NCBI GenBank assembly: GCA_030998225.1
Contig: JAPYXD010000752.1
Span: forward strand, 17,872,501-17,936,500
Origin: Diplolepis rosae
Lineage: Eukaryota > Arthropoda > Insecta > Hymenoptera > Diplolepididae
DNA: 64,000 nucleotides
Reading direction: 5' to 3'
This document shows, piece after piece, positions 53,877 through 63,807 of this stretch (positions are counted from its first letter, which is position 1; each line of letters opens with the position of its first letter). The notes below the pieces were generated by a model. That model was not told the DNA's origin. It worked only from the letters and a program-made list of their open reading frames with translations, and ran no database searches. The translations under genes were made by a program, and so were the position numbers.

Positions 53877-54774
53877 GGGGTTAGGCCACTCTAGAGGCAG
53901 ACAAAAATAGGCATATTTTGTAATTTTTTTTCAGCGAAACTATGAAATAAATCGAGATTGCAAAATAGGGTTTTTATTTGGGTGACGATAATTGATTTTT
54001 GAAAAGTAGAACAAAAAGGTATGAAAAATAAGGACAAAGTAGGACAAAGTTGGACAGAAACGTTTGGAAAAGATGACAAAATAGGACAGAAAAGTTTGAA
54101 AAAAAGTGATCCAAAAGTTGATTAAAAAATAAAAATTTATCTTTTGAAAAATCCGGAAGAAGTCAAAAATCCTGTAGGACAACTCACACAAGCCCTAAAA
54201 TGAGGACATTTCCGGGGGGACCCGGTCGTATGGTCACCCTAGTTTTTATTATACCTGTAATTGATTGTACAGAATAATTTTTTTAAAGCGATAGATGTCA
54301 AAATGGCGATTGCAGCATTTTTCCGATGACCCCTTCATTTCTGGAAGGTCGACGGCCGGGCAAACAGTTCCTGAAATTTATGTGTTATGATGAGTCACTT
54401 AAGTTTTTTCGAATACACATAAGGGTAGCTACAGAATCAAAATCAAATCAGAATCAAAAATGAAATATGCAATAAAAAAATTCTACGTACTCTGTTGGAC
54501 AATGTAATTCTAAATATACAATTAGAATTTCAAGTGAATCGGTTGATATTTGTTTGAGTAACGTGTCCGGCCGACTTTAAAATTGCAGTTTTGAGATAAA
54601 CACGTTTAAAGTTTTAAGTAGTAGAAAATCATGATTATCATAATTATTTTGTACATTCAATTACATGTATAATAAAAATCCTATTTTGTAATCTTGATTT
54701 ATTTCATGGTTCCGCTGAAAAAAAAAAATCAAAAATATGCTAATTTTTGCCTGCCTCTAGAGTGGCTTAACCCC
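53877..54774. mobile_element. TTAA-flanked element with GGGGTTAGGCCACTC ends
   Basis: The left end GGGGTTAGGCCACTCTAGAG is mirrored at the right by CTCTAGAGTGGCTTAACCCC. TTAA flanks both sides (53873-53876 and 54775-54778), the piggyBac-type target. The paired ends continue inward for about 90 bp (GAAATAAATCGAGATTGCAA and its near inverse). No transposase frame. Confidence 0.8.
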
Positions 54775-54874
54775 TTAAAAGTGATGTACTTTTATGCAAA
54801 ATCTTACAAAATTTTATGAATTTCAAGCTTTTCCTATTGCAGCATAAAAATAATTTTATTTACATTTCCCTATT

Positions 54875-56105
54875 GAAAAACTTGACGTAAAAAATAAAGT
54901 AAAAAATGACGTAAAAAAGGACGTCAAAAATGACATAAAAAACGACGTAAAAAATTACGTAAAAAACGAGGTCAAAAATTGGGACAGTTTTTTACGTCAT
55001 TTTTGACGTCGTTTTTGACGTACTTTTTTGACGTCGTTTTTGACGTACTTTTTTGACGTACTTTTTTGTCTTTAAGAAGCCTTACATTTCCTATTACATT
55101 TTTGTGACTCCTTTACGAAATGCCCATTCCACTTTGAAATAAATTATTTTATTATACAATAGTTCTTTTACTGATAAGCATTTCTCAATTACGTCTCCCG
55201 CTCAATCTTCACACGACTGTCAAAGAAGGTGTTACCAACCTAGAAAAAAAACTTTTTACCATTTCGGTTTATGCGCGCAGTTTAACTGCACCAGTTCGTG
55301 TCAAATTTGATCAGATGGTATACCTAAATAAATTAAAGCGCTTCAGTACCCTTACATTTTAATTTTGTCTGACGAATTTGGGACAGTTTTTTACGTCATT
55401 TTTGACGTCGTTTTTTATGTAATTTTTGACGTCGTTTTTGACGTACTTTTTTGACGTACTCTTTTGTCTTTAAGAAGCCTTACATTTCCTATTACATTTT
55501 TGTGACTCCTTTACGAAATGCCCATTCCACTTTGAAATAAATTATTTTATTATACAATAGTTCTTTTACTGATAAGCATTTCTCAATTACGATATCCAAT
55601 GAACGACCGAATATAAATTGTTAAGGCTTCTTAAAGTCGAAAAAGTACGTAAAAAACGTCGTCAAAAATTAAGTAAAAAACGATGTCAAAAATTGGGTTA
55701 GTTTTTTACGTCATTTTTTACGTTATTTTTGACGACGTTTTTTACGTACTTTTTCGACTTTAAGAAGCCTTAACAATTTATATTCGGTCGTTAATTTGAT
55801 ATCGTAATTGAGAAATGCTTATCAGTAAAAGAACTATTGTATAATAAAATAATTTATTTCAAAGTGGAATGGGCATTTCGTAAAGGAGTCACAAAAATGT
55901 AATAGGAAATGTAAGGCTTCTTAAAGACAAAAAAGTACGTCAAAAACGACGTCAAAAATGACGTAAAAAACTGTCCCAATTTTTAACTTCGTTTTTACGT
56001 GATTTTTGACGTCGTATTTTATGTAATTTTTGACGTAATTTTTGACGTCCTTTTTTACGTCATTTTTTACTTTATTTTTTACGTCAAGTTTTTCAATAGG
56101 GTTCG
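54875..56105. repeat. Large palindrome made of a 12-bp minisatellite
   Basis: The outer arms (about 54878-54980 and 55967-56100) pair, as do inner blocks carrying TACGAAATGCCCATTCCACT. The arms consist of a 12-bp unit GACGTCAAAAAC / GACGTAAAAAAT that reads Asp-Val-Lys-Asn in one frame, which is why a DVKN-type peptide appears on the minus strand at 55921-56121. That frame has no start context or splice sites and is not called a gene. A 189-bp foreign piece splits the left arm at 55191-55379. Confidence 0.85.
55191..55379 (+). repeat. Transposed copy of Sgf11 intron plus mariner end
   Basis: 188 of 189 bases equal 52058-52246. On both sides stands the same roughly 210-bp block (about 54980-55192 and 55379-55592, from GGGACAGTTTTTTACGTCAT to GCATTTCTCAATTACG). 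So the palindrome arm is duplicated around the insertion. Confidence 0.93.
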
Positions 56106-56519
56106 CCTCATCGAATTTCATTAAGAAGGATTGAACTTAAATAATAACGCTTTCAACTTCTGTTCCCGGATTTAAACATGTTTGACAGAAAAGAGACTAA
56201 AAGGTAGGGATGGCTTGCCTTCAGAATCGATTCTGGAATCGATTCTTGGAGTATCGATTCTGTTTCAACGAAAAAGAATCGGTCAACCATCAGAATCGAC
56301 TCACTTCTTAACATTTTTAACATTGTGCAGCATTGTGTCGCATTCTGTTCCGAAATGTCAAGTAAATAAGGATAAGTAAACAGTTTATGTGATAATAAAT
56401 AATAATTACTTTCAACTTTGAACAAATTTTCAATTTGATAATTCAAAGTGCAAGTGGATTTGGATAGTTAATTTGTTTAATGTGTGCGTTGTGTTTGTGA
56501 TTACCGATATGTGTGTCTA
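56106..56519. other. Spacer with a short inverted A+T/GATT cluster
   Basis: GAATCGATTCTGGAATCGATTC and similar words (trimmed to 20: GAATCGATTCTGGAATCGAT) occur at about 56220-56320 with their inverses, suggesting a small foldback. No gene recognised. Confidence 0.4.
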
Positions 56520-56933
56520 TACCCAGGAAAAAAAAAACGATTGATTGAAATTTCTGTGAATTGCATACTTCAAAATTTACGATTAAAGGTTTCTGAATCT
56601 GCAATTTTATCTGAAAACGATTGCATTGGAACATTGTTTACGATTAATTGACGCAGTACATAAAATTTCAATCTTTAAGATACGTTTCGTGAATTGTTCA
56701 TCTCAATTGTGAAATTACGATTAACATCAGTAAAACAAATTTTTACGATTGGAAGAAGCGTAAAAACAATTCAACAAAGTAATGATTTAATCGATCTGGG
56801 ATCAAATTGACGATTGAAAAAGCTTACAGACTCAAATGCCCACAACACAATTAAACGAAAATATTTTGAATCTGCAACATTAAAATACGCAATTCACAAC
56901 GAATTTAGCCTATCGCTTTTGGTTTCCTGGGTA
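56520..56933. mobile_element. MITE of the CCCAGGAAAAAA-ended group
   Basis: The left end TACCCAGGAAAAAAAAAA is mirrored by TTTGGTTTCCTGGGTA. The interior has repeated TTTACGATTAA and AAACGATTG words. Non-coding. Confidence 0.65.
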
Positions 56934-57141
56934 GTTAAAAAAACAATTAAAATTAGAGTACAATTATCCCAAAATTAAACTATCGAACAGTCACAGAAGT
57001 ATTTTTTTGAAAATTTATAACCACTTCAACATCTAATCTTCCTAATATTAATAGATTCGTGATCAAACATTTTCTTCAACATAACCTATATTATAATGAA
57101 GTATATTTGAACAATTTTTTCTGTGAAAAAAGGAACGCTTC

Positions 57142-57213
57142 CACTCCGCTGGGTATCGAGCCCAGGACCTTTCGATTGCCTGTCGAATGCTCTATCATCT
57201 GAGCTACGTAGGT
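57142..57213 (-). tRNA. tRNA-like sequence (pseudogene or SINE head)
   Basis: On the minus strand TAGCTCAGATGATAGAGC gives a D-arm and A-box, TTCGA CAGGCAA TCGAA a perfect 5-bp anticodon stem, and CTGGG CTCGATA CCCAG a T-arm and B-box. The loop lacks the invariant U33, the nominal anticodon is GGC, and the acceptor stem pairs poorly, so a working tRNA is unlikely. A tail CACAGAAAAAATTG follows, as in the other copies. Confidence 0.55.
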
Positions 57214-57239
57214 TAATTCTAAGTCACAGGTTGATAGGG

Positions 57240-58783
57240 TCGATATGGTAGAGTTCGGTTATCATTGTGAATGATACACTCTTCTAATTATCGACATAAT
57301 CGACTAAAATGATTTAGAAAAATTTGTATATAGTTCATAATAAAGTAAATAATACAAATGTGGGATTTGTTATTTGATTTTTCATTTCAACATACAATTA
57401 GCAAGTATTAGAATTGGGCATTTCCACACATTTTTACTAAAATCCTTTTGTTGTAGGAAATATAGGGATTAAAATGATTGACAATGCGCTTGATGATCTT
57501 GAGCCCGAACCGGGAAAGTAGTACGTATTTTAATTTTTCCTCTTCAAACAACATACTATATATTTCATATGTTCAATGTGATTGTTTTATTTTCAGTCCT
57601 GTTGTGACATCCGAGATTGTCGCGGAACTCACCCCCTCTTTCTTCCTTTCTCTCCCCTATATTTTTCGTTTTGAAGAACAAAAAGGGAAGACAATAGGAT
57701 GTTTGACGTAATCCGTCTATCTTAAACTATTTTAATTATCATATACAATGATTATTTAACATGTTAGCCACAGAATAAGTTAAATCCGTATTAGTATAAA
57801 TGATTTTCTTTATTCTTAGTTTTTCAAAAATTAGTTAGTTCTCTTTAAAATAGAAATTGTCAGTGACTAGAACCCTAATTGGAATCTGACATCTTGGAAA
57901 AACCCAAACCATCATTAAAAATATCCAATTCCAGAGCCAGGCAACTCTGCAGAAGGTCGCGTACTTCATTTGGGGTTTTATAATTCAAGTTTCCTGGGGC
58001 TCTGTTTGCGGGGTTTTCCTTTCAGAAGCTCTGCATGTTTGAGTTTGTCAGCCATCTCTGTACTCGGCCACGTGCTTGAGTGCCGTAGTAGGGGTTTAAA
58101 CCCAAATTGGGGCCTCATTGTTCATGACCGAGACCGACATAAAATGACAATATACTAATACTTGTCCACTACAAATAAACTTTGGAAAACCCTGAAAAGG
58201 CCTGGTCACATTTCTGCTTTTTCAGAATGTTGATGATTGGTTCCCCACTCCTAAAAATAAATTGGCTGGGGGTGAAATCATGAGGTGGTTGAGGAAAAGA
58301 AGGGCACCCCCGTAGACCGGGTCCCAGGGAACGGGGCATTTCGTTGAATTTGAAAGAGCAGAACGAACTTCTGCTCGGAAAGTTTCCTCTTGATCTCGGG
58401 GATCAGGGAGACTTCCCGCGACGAAGTTGCCTCGGCCATAGTCTCTCTGAATCGGAGAGTCAACTTTCGTGAAGCAAACGGAGTTTAGGAATCCGCTTCC
58501 AAAATAGATCAACTTGCTCGCATTCACTACGCTGATTGGAACCGGTAGATTAAGGGTTATCAGGACGTCAGAGGCCTCCTGGGTTCTAGAAGCATCACCT
58601 AATTGTAAGTAAATTAAATGTTCGAAGGTTAGAGTCTATTTGTTTTTAAACCTTTTCAATTTATTTTTCTTTACACATTCAATAAATAATTGAAGTCTCA
58701 ATATAATATTATTAAAAACTAAATGTTCTTAGTTTAGCGTCTATTTGTCTGTAACTTCTTCCAATATTCTTTTGACATTTAGT
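57240..58783. other. Mixed spacer with a G+C-richer patch, no gene recognised
   Basis: 57900-58620 is distinctly less A+T-rich. It is open for about 100 codons on the minus strand (58222-58527), including SLPDPRDQEETFRAEVRSAL, and in a second frame. I recognise neither; a decayed transposon is likely. Confidence 0.4.
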
Positions 58784-58929
58784 AAACGAAAGCTGAGAGT
58801 CTTAAGGGAGGAAATCCATGTAAACATTTCAAAAAATCGTACAGCTCGCAAACAGCAACATATTGAAGAAAATCAGTTTTTTGAAGATTCAGAAGGACTA
58901 TTGTATGGACCTGAGAGTGCAGATTCATC
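58784..58929 (+). pseudogene. Possible exon of an unrecognised gene or pseudogene
   Basis: Between an acceptor-like TTTTGACATTTAG and a donor-like TCATCG|GTAAAT lies an open frame KRKLRVLREEIHVNISKNRT with an acidic tail (ENQFFEDSEGLLYGPESADS). Similar coding-like text follows at 59708-59810 (ENPELVATESEDLIYIKPKD) and 59828-59898 (ENTAPPGQENCPRNLENPPK), each after or before splice-like sites. The phases do not join cleanly, which favours a decayed gene or transposon. Confidence 0.3.
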
Positions 58930-60222
58930 GGTAAATAACTAAAACTGGTCGTTATACTGTACTAAAACTTTGAACGCGATTATCTCGAAACTGTATTTTT
59001 AAAAACTGCTCGTGTTGTAACTCGAAAAGTTATCGACCGATTGGTCTGAAATTCTGAGAGGCTTTTCTCTACATTATTAGTGGAAGGATAAACCTAAAAT
59101 TTCAAATATTTCACGTTAATAAAATACTTTTTGGGGCTCAAGAATGTCGAAAAAATATCTCAAAATTCTAACTTATTTTTCAAAGGTTTATTTTATACTG
59201 AATTTTATTTTTTTTAGTGTTATAGGTTTATACTTCCCCTTAATATGTTATAAAAAGAAAGAAATTTAATTTTTTTGTTTCAGATCAATGGTTAATGTGT
59301 AATAAATAGAGCACTTTTGGACCTCGCGCCGAAGGCGACAGACGAAAAATTATCCTGAGCCGCGATTTTGGAAGGAAAAAAAAAAACTTTTTTTATACTT
59401 TAGAAAGGTTAAATAGAGTTATGTTAAAAATTTAAAACAATTAAATTATTTTATCACCTTCAAAAACATTTTTAAAATATGACTGATTTTGAGGCGTTTA
59501 CATGGACTTCCCCTCTTAATACAATTTCATTATTCACTGTCGTTTATCCGATATAGCGGAGAAACAAGGCGTAAGGTGGGACCTCCCTTAAATTAGGTTG
59601 GAAACTCCCATAAAAAAAATTTTTATTCGCTCGAAAGTTTTGTACACAGTGTTGTAATTAAATCTTTCCTGTACGCCCACTCGGGACTTAACATTAATCC
59701 ATATTCCAGATGAAAATCCTGAATTAGTGGCTACAGAGTCAGAAGATTTAATTTATATAAAACCAAAAGATAATCATTTTTTATTACTGAAATCAATATA
59801 CGAAAATGATTGAAAAAGTGTATTGAAAATACGGCTCCTCCAGGCCAAGAAAATTGTCCAAGAAATTTAGAAAATCCGCCGAAGAAACAATGCGTTGTAA
59901 GTTAAATAATAAAACATAGAATCTTATCAGAAGTAACTATTGTTTTTTGTTTTTTTGATTTATAAACTTTAACCGGCAGTTTCGGAATAAAGGAAGTATT
60001 CAAGCGTGTGAAGACGTTTAAAGGTTTGTACACATGCTTTTTCCCATGATTCTTAAGTTTTCAAAAAAATAATAGTGCCATGACATAAAAAAAATTAACA
60101 CTGATATCTGGACGAATAAAGCAAGAGTCGTCCTTTTAAATTTCCTAAGTTTAGTAAATTATTTTGAATTTTCTTAGGTAAATAAACAAATAAAAAATTT
60201 AAAATGTCTAATTATATCAGAT
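58930..60222 (+). other. Spacer with scattered coding-like debris
   Basis: Apart from the two fragments at 59708-59810 and 59828-59898 no feature could be assigned. Those pieces sit upstream of, and in the same direction as, the hAT remnant, and could belong to it. Confidence 0.35.
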
Positions 60223-60550
60223 TAATTAGTTGAGTTGGAAATTTTTGTCACTGCCTACATTATCGGAGGGTCACTAGTCGCATATCGGATAGGATACGTT
60301 GTCGACAGGTGTCCTCGTAGACAATTTCAAATTCTTATATCGCAAATAATGCAAATGAATGCGCTGGGATTCGAGCCCAGGTCTTTCGATTGCTGGTCGA
60401 CTGCTCTAACCACTGAACATTATTTACGATATAAGAGTTTGAAATTGTTTACGAGGACACCTGTCGACAACGTATCCTATTTGGTATGCGACTAGTGATC
60501 CTCCGATAATGTTGTCAGTGACAAAAACTTCAAACTCAACTAATTGATTT
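60223..60550. mobile_element. Foldback with a tRNA-like sequence in its loop
   Basis: Arms of about 125 bp (60225-60352 and 60420-60549) pair through words such as GACAATTTCAAATTCTTATA, GATAGGATACGTTGTCGACA and TTATCGGAGGGTCACTAGTC. The loop holds a minus-strand tRNA-like sequence. The right arm alone recurs at 884-1003. Confidence 0.75.
60361..60417 (-). tRNA. tRNA-like sequence, 5' truncated, inside foldback
   Basis: On the minus strand TTCAGTGGTTAGAGC, GTCGA CCAGCAA TCGAA and CTGGGCTCGAATCCCAG form D-, anticodon- and T-arms like those at 60617-60687. The acceptor stem is absent because the foldback arms begin there, so it is not functional as a tRNA. Confidence 0.5.
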
Positions 60551-60616
60551 GAAATCATTTAAAGCCGCAAGGATGAGCCACTAGGCGATATAAGATGAGA
60601 GAAGGAGATGTCGGAT

Positions 60617-60687
60617 GCTTGTGTAGCTCAGTGGTTAGAGCAGTCGACCGGCAATCGAAAGACCTGGGCTCGAATCCCAGCGCAGTC
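60617..60687 (+). tRNA. tRNA-like sequence (SINE head or tRNA pseudogene)
   Basis: The 71 bases fold as a cloverleaf: acceptor GCTTGTG/CGCAGTC (one mismatch, two G-U), D-arm GCTC AGTGGTTA GAGC, anticodon arm GTCGA CCGGCAA TCGAA (four of five pairs), T-arm CTGGG CTCGAAT CCCAG. A-box TAGCTCAGTGG and B-box GGCTCGAATCC would serve RNA polymerase III. Position 33 is C rather than U, so decoding is doubtful. The shared tail CACAGAAAGATTTTCAAA after it, found at other copies, points to a tRNA-derived SINE. Confidence 0.6.
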
Positions 60688-60834
60688 GAAAGCGTTTTTC
60701 TTCCCACAGAAAGATTTTCAAAATTCTTTAAATATGTCTAATTATAATTCTTTCATTTACTTTTATAAATACAAAGTAAAATCGTACATACCCGCGCGCA
60801 TCTTATATATTTTTCTTATGGTATTGCTATAGAT

Positions 60835-61930
60835 GGAGGTTCTATGTCGGATAAAATTACAAATGCAGTCTTATTTATGATCTGCGAAGACACTACCTAT
60901 TTCGACCATGGAACATGAAGGCTTTTTAACTCTACTGAAGGTTCTGACTCCTATTTACAAGCCCCCTTCAAGAAAAAAATTGGTCAAAATGCTTGAATCT
61001 CGTTACGACATTATGAAAGAAATATTCATCGAAGAACTTGCAGATGCTGATTGTTATTGCATAACTTGTGATAACTGGACTGATTGCTCTAATCAAAGTT
61101 ATTGGGGGTAACTATTCACTATCTAATGAAATCTGGTGAAATGAAAACTGGTTGGCTTGGATGTGTTCCACTTAACGAACGGCATACAGCTGACTATCTC
61201 AAAAAGTCATTACAGGATATATTTGAGGGATTTAATATCACCACAGAAAAGATTACTGCTATAGTATCTGATGGAGAGGCAGCTATTAAAAAAGTGTGTT
61301 CTCCCAGATGCACTACATAATTTTTTGGATTTAAACAGGATCTTTGAAAAAATAAAGTCCATAGTGATACTGATCAGAAGAAGTATTCCAGCATCTGATA
61401 AGCTTAAAGAGTTGCAGTTACAAGCCGGAAAGAGTGAAGGAGCACTCCTCAGCCTTATACAAGTTGTTCCAACTAGATTTACGACAAAAGTGGACATGGT
61501 AGAAAGGTATATTGAATTGCAACAGCATGTTTTTGTAGCCATGTCTGAATGCGAAAATCCTGCTAACATGTTAAATAGAGAAGAGATGAAAATTCTTAAG
61601 GAAATTTTCCCAATGATGGATTCAGTCAGATCTGTCATAACAGGGATCAGTGGAGATTTGTACCCTTCCTGCAGCGTAATTATACCAATTATTCGTTACA
61701 TGGAAATAAAAATAAACAGTATTAATCCGCAAACAGACATCGTTCAGAAGTTTAAATCAAAGGTTCAAACTGCTATTTCACAAAGATTTAAAAATTTTGA
61801 ACACTCTCCGTTATTATCAGTGGCTACGATACTAGATCCACACTTTAAAAAGGTTTACTTCAATGATCGATTGGCTATTTATCCTTCTGTAAATCGGATA
61901 AATATTCGACTTCAAGAAGCTGACCAACGT
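60835..61930 (+). pseudogene. hAT-family transposase remnant (ZBED-like), frameshifted
   Basis: Four pieces in shifting frames give a continuous hAT catalytic-core-like protein: DKITNAVLFMICED (from 60850); LPISTMEHEGFLTLLKVLTP to TCDNWTDCSNQSYW (60893-61100); VTIHYLMKSGEMKTGWLGCV to VSDGEAAIKK (61102-61290); VLPDALHNFLDLNRIFEKIK to SVATILDPHFKKVYFNDRLA (61271-61930). Frameshifts fall near 60892, in the G run at 61098-61102 and in the A run near 61288. The N-terminal BED finger and C-terminal dimerisation region were not found. Inactive. Confidence 0.82.
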
Positions 61931-61964
61931 ACACTCGAAACGTTCCCTGCAGCTCAGAACGAAC

Positions 61965-63042
61965 TACAGAAAATTGATTCGAAAGAAGGCTTTCACAGGT
62001 CCGATCGATCTTAAATACTCGGCTACGGATATTGTTGAAAGGCTCGATCCAGAATTGCGCAATGTGACGATGGCCGTCAGGAGTAGGACGAATGATGATG
62101 GCTCCGTTTCCACCAGGGTCGAGTTTACGATGGCGGTTGCCCGAGTGTCTCGCAACATTCGCCTGCTTGGCTACTCCTATCCTCTTACTCCTGTCATCCC
62201 TCCATCTAGACGATGTTTCACCTGTCAGATGTTTCGGCGCATCTCCAATCAGTGCCGCAGCTCGCGTCGTATCTGTGAGTTCTGCTCTGAACACCACCGT
62301 ACGGACTCCTGTCCTAATAAGTTGCGATCAGCCGTTTCTTCTAACTGTTGTGGTGACCACGTTGCTTCTTCTCGCGAATGCCCGGTTTACCGTTATGAAT
62401 TTGAGATCAACAAGTTTTGTTATTGGAATTGCTGTGGATTTGGTGAGGCAGAGCTGGGTTTGCAGGAGCGTAGCGTTCTGAAACTGGGCCGGCGTCTTGA
62501 AGTTGGCATGGATAGGATTTCTCTTGAGGATCCCCCTTCTGCGCTACATGAGATCGATTTGGGCTTCCCTGCTCCGGCTCGACCATTGGGGTTGCCAGGT
62601 CCCTGCTGGATCTTAGACAGTCTCGCGAACTGTGCCTGGGGGAGGCTGAGGATCCTGCGCCTCTCCCTTCTTTGGACGCTGTCTCTGCTGGCTCCTTTTC
62701 GTCTGCTGGCCCCGGCCCTCCTGGTGGATCACGTTTTGATGGGTTCTAGCTTGACCCAGCTTTTGTTTCTCTTGTTTCTTACTTTAATTTAGCTCTTAAG
62801 GATTTGTTTCTCTACTTCTATTATATAAGTTAAGTTGGCTTACGTGTTATGTGCTATTATTACTGTTTTTGTGTGATTCCTTCTTTTTTCGGCCTCTCTA
62901 TTCCCTTACTATAGCTAGCATGTGCTCCTCTGGAAGAGGAATTAGATTTGCCGTGTGGAATGCACATAGTGTAAATAATAAGAGGGCTGAAGTGGAGAAC
63001 GAAGTACGAAAACAATTGCATGTGTGCATTGGAATATATTGA
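61965..63042 (+). mobile_element. LINE fragment: ORF1 zinc knuckles and start of ORF2
   Basis: The frame from 61974 to 62792 encodes a gag-like ORF1 part (KYSATDIVERLDPELRNVTM) and three zinc knuckles: CFTCQMFRRISNQC (its His replaced by Arg), CEFCSEHHRTDSC and CCGDHVASSRECPVY. This arrangement is typical of R1/jockey-type non-LTR elements. At 62936 a second frame opens with GIRFAVWNAHSVNNKRAEVE, the N-terminus of an endonuclease, but stops after about 35 codons. The reverse transcriptase is missing. Base composition is richer in G+C than around it. Confidence 0.78.
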
Positions 63043-63085
63043 TGCCTGCCCCGAAATTTGCGGCACGAGCGGAGCGAGTGCTGCC

Positions 63086-63103
63086 GGGGGGGGGGGGGGG
63101 GGG
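63086..63103 (+). repeat. Poly-G run of 18 after a GCACGAGCGGAGCGAGTGC palindrome
   Basis: The run follows the palindromic GCACGAGCGGAGCGAGTGC at 63063-63081, directly after the broken LINE. Such a run is liable to sequencing error. Confidence 0.8.
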
Positions 63104-63807
63104 CAGGAAAAAAAAACAACAATAAATTAAGGTTTAGATTTCTATTTTCTTGTTTCCATCTTTGGTAATTATCATAGACTAGCATGCATCTGTCAACGGA
63201 CTTTTTGGGTAAAGTGTCAGTTTCTACTATTAATTGAGCTTCAGTTTCAAATTTTTATTAATATTCTTCTTCGTCTGTCGATTCATCAGATGATATTTCA
63301 TTCATTTTTTTATTTTTATTTTTGTTACACTTCAGTCACTACTATTACATTCTAAATAATATCCACTCATTGCCACTAATAAACATTAGCAGAGAGCGGA
63401 CAAATTTTGACGCTTGAGGTTATTGACGTTTTTACTCCCGCTATTATAGAGGGCGCGCATATAGCTTGACCAATGCATGAAAGTTAGACTTTCTGCCGTG
63501 AAATTGGTGCCGAAACGACGTACTTTCGACTAGGGCAGTAAGAAAAATTATTATAATACCTTTATATGTCATTTTACTCAATATTATTTGAGTATGTTCA
63601 TAAATGAAGAAAAAATGGAATTTAGTTTTATTCTGAGATCTTTTGAAAAATAATAATAAACTTATCTTTAAAAATTTTTTATTAAATTTTAGTATTCGTA
63701 ACATTAAGTATCACATTTAAAAGTATTCTTGAATTTAATTTGTTGTGAAAATAGTCAGAACTATGAAAAATTCAACCTTTGTGCCGAATGTGGCATTTTT
63801 AAATTGT
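63104..63807. other. Spacer with no gene recognised
   Basis: A+T-rich except for a short stretch at 63440-63530. Nothing could be assigned. Confidence 0.45.

Noticed and set aside
55921..56121. Minus-strand frame encoding a DVKN-repeat peptide as a gene
   Set aside because: It is explained by a 12-bp minisatellite; no splice sites, no start context and no partner exons are seen.
60617..60687. A functional tRNA-Ala(GGC)
   Set aside because: The anticodon loop lacks U33, the acceptor stem has a mismatch, and the same sequence with the same 3' tail occurs as fragments elsewhere, which fits a SINE.
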